From: G963665495 sp963667575
GTDB lineage: Bacteria; Desulfobacterota; Desulfovibrionia; Desulfovibrionales; Desulfovibrionaceae
Direction: 5' to 3'
Assembly (NCBI GenBank): GCA_963667575.2
Contig: CAXXHY010000008.1
Coordinates: forward strand, 1-64,000
Length of the DNA: 64,000 bases
Part shown: piece after piece, positions 62,533 through 64,000 of the stretch
Numbering within the stretch: position 1 is the first letter of the stretch
Layout: the number at the start of each line of letters is the position of its first letter
The notes under the pieces: generated by a model
What the model saw: the letters and a program-made list of their open reading frames with translations, nothing else
Database searches by the model: none
Told to the model about the DNA's origin: nothing
Translations under genes and position numbers: made by a program

Positions 62533-64000
62533 ATGCCGTTACGGCCTGTGGGCATACGCTGTAAACTTATTATTATCTTTATATTTATAAAGGTATTGCC
62601 ACTCATTGCATTGGCGTGGATAGCCTGGACCGCCATCAATGCATTGGGTGTGGCTCTGCAGAGCAAAGTTGCGGATCTTACCGACGAGACGCAGGTCGTC
62701 ATCGGTGAGGTTAGCGATCTGGCCGTGGAAAATTCCATTCGCGCGCTGGATATCAAATCGCGTGAGAATATCGAAAGGCTTACCACGGACACCGCAAGGG
62801 CGGTAGCCCGGTTTTTATACGACCGTGACAACGACATCCGCCGCGCCGCGGAACTGCAACCGGACGAGCTGGCCTACCAACGTTTTCTGGAGCCCCTCCA
62901 AAGGGTGGTGACAGGACATATCCCGTGGCACCTGAATCAGGCAGGTGATGCCTGGGTTCCTTCGTCGCTTCCTCCACATCATCCTCTTGTAGTCGCGGGG
63001 AACCCTGACAACGCCAAGGATTTTCACTATCGCCCGCCGGAAGACACGGGCATTCCGGAAGAGAGACCCTTGTTTCTGGAAATGACTTTTGTCGATCTCA
63101 CGGGCCGGGAGCAGGTCAAAGTAAACACCAGCGGCCTGCTTTCCCTGGAAAAGAAAGACATTTCCAGGATCGAAAACACGTATTGCAAGGCGGAAGATTA
63201 TTTCCCGGAGCTGCAGAAACTGGCTCCCGGCGAAATTTATGTCTCGGATGTCATCGGACCGTATGTACCCAGTCCGGTCATTGGAGCCTATACGGAAAAG
63301 CGGGCCAGGGAACTGGGGGTGGACTTCAAACCTGAAGACGCCGCCTATGCGGGCAAGGAAAACCCCGTGGGCCGGCGCTTTCAGGGGCTGGTCCGCTGGG
63401 CGACACCCGTGACCAGCCAGGGACGTGTCATCGGATGGGTCACCCTGGCGCTGGACCATACGCACATCATGGAGTTCACCGATCACATTGTCCCCACCAA
63501 AGAGCGTTACAGCGCCATTTCCGATGCCGGTGCGGGAAATTACGCCTTCATGTGGGACTACAGGGATCGCAATATCTCTCATCCGCGTGATTTTTTCATT
63601 GTCGGCTATGACCCTGAAACCGGACAGCCTGCCGTTCCCTGGCTGGAGCAGGGGATGTACGAGAATTACGTCAAAAGCCGGCTGGACATACGCGATTGGG
63701 AACGTGGGGCGACCATATTTCTGGACCAGTCCCTGAAAAAAAGCCCCGCTGGAGAACTCACCCGCAAGGGGCAGCTCGGGCTCGATTGCCGCTATCTCAA
63801 TTTCGCCCCCCAGTGCGAGGGCTGGTATAACCTGACACAGAGCGGGGGTTCGGGATCGTTCGTGATTTTCTGGAGCGGACTCTGGAAACTCACCACCGCC
63901 GCCGCCATCCCGTACCATACGGGTAAGTACAGCGGCGCCCGTGGGTTCGGGTTCGTGACCATAGGCGCCAATGTCCACGAATTTCATAAAGCCGCGGAGA
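62533..64000 (+). CDS. Large membrane sensor protein, N-terminal part
   Basis: The frame runs from ATG 62533 (AGGGGGAAG upstream) to the window end without a stop: at least 489 residues. One transmembrane helix (about 12-35, IIIFIFIKVLPLIALAWIAW) is followed by a long periplasmic region (about 36-489) with Cache-like features (IPWHLNQAGDAWVPS, VTSQGRVIGWVTLALDHTHIMEFTDHIV, ISDAGAGNYAFMWDY). The output domain is outside the window. Similar N-termini are found on SpoIIE-type phosphatases and cyclases as I recall, so the output type is open. Confidence 0.75.
   Translation, partial: MPLRPVGIRCKLIIIFIFIKVLPLIALAWIAWTAINALGVALQSKVADLTDETQVVIGEVSDLAVENSIRALDIKSRENIERLTTDTARAVARFLYDRDNDIRRAAELQPDELAYQRFLEPLQRVVTGHIPWHLNQAGDAWVPSSLPPHHPLVVAGNPDNAKDFHYRPPEDTGIPEERPLFLEMTFVDLTGREQVKVNTSGLLSLEKKDISRIENTYCKAEDYFPELQKLAPGEIYVSDVIGPYVPSPVIGAYTEKRARELGVDFKPEDAAYAGKENPVGRRFQGLVRWATPVTSQGRVIGWVTLALDHTHIMEFTDHIVPTKERYSAISDAGAGNYAFMWDYRDRNISHPRDFFIVGYDPETGQPAVPWLEQGMYENYVKSRLDIRDWERGATIFLDQSLKKSPAGELTRKGQLGLDCRYLNFAPQCEGWYNLTQSGGSGSFVIFWSGLWKLTTAAAIPYHTGKYSGARGFGFVTIGANVHEFHKAAE

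Overview
The window looks like a chromosomal segment of a sulfate-reducing deltaproteobacterium of the Desulfovibrio type. This is inferred from a short-chain flavodoxin with the Desulfovibrio sequence pattern, a NikMLKQO-type nickel ECF transporter, stand-alone molbindins, and a density of chemotaxis and two-component genes usual for these bacteria. Most genes are GC-rich. AT-rich tracts lie at about 16.5-18.5 kb, 35.2-35.7 kb, 41.5-42.6 kb, 47.5-48.7 kb and 62.0-62.5 kb. No rRNA, tRNA, CRISPR array or intact insertion sequence was seen.

Layout. 1-6.4 kb: nucleotide and envelope metabolism (carB 3' part, purF, kdsD, an HI0933-type flavoprotein). 6.6-11.3 kb: a secreted MORN protein, an M32 carboxypeptidase, two membrane hypotheticals and a cytochrome b5-like/four-helix membrane protein. 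11.5-16.5 kb: a Ser/Thr kinase fused to a receiver and TPRs, an FMN-type flavoprotein and a YgiQ-type radical SAM protein. 16.5-18.7 kb: an AT-rich island with a GNAT acetyltransferase, a frameshifted TauE/SafE permease and unassignable remnant DNA. 18.7-22.1 kb: a repair-flavoured group (YprB-like exonuclease, SRAP/YedK, DUF1848) and a RelE/XRE toxin-antitoxin pair, interspersed with copies of a dispersed repeat. 22.2-25.9 kb: nickel ECF transporter operon in which two of five genes are frameshifted. 26-32.6 kb: glycosyltransferase, orphan LuxR-type regulator, TPR protein and DUF255 protein. 32.8-41.5 kb: a chemoreceptor and two large histidine kinases around comM. 42.6-47.5 kb: a Tat-exported phosphoesterase, a UbiB-like kinase coupled to a phasin-like gene, flavodoxin under a Fur-like box, and three tandem molbindins. 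48.7-52.7 kb: three separately terminated genes for exported proteins (S8 protease, unknown, FecR-domain protein). 53.5-57.8 kb: three overlapping polytopic glycosyltransferase-like genes. 58-61.7 kb: a metal ABC transporter operon whose permease carries a C-terminal DtxR/MntR-like regulator. The window ends inside a large membrane sensor gene.

The main results are: the permease-DtxR fusion, with an inverted repeat in front of its operon; the kinase-receiver-TPR fusion; the three-copy molbindin array with an upstream inverted repeat; the palindromic operator and nearly leaderless start of the toxin-antitoxin pair; and six small reading-frame breaks in otherwise well-preserved genes, four of them in mononucleotide runs of four or more bases. 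Those breaks are either real recent lesions or sequencing errors, and this should be settled before any gene here is called lost.
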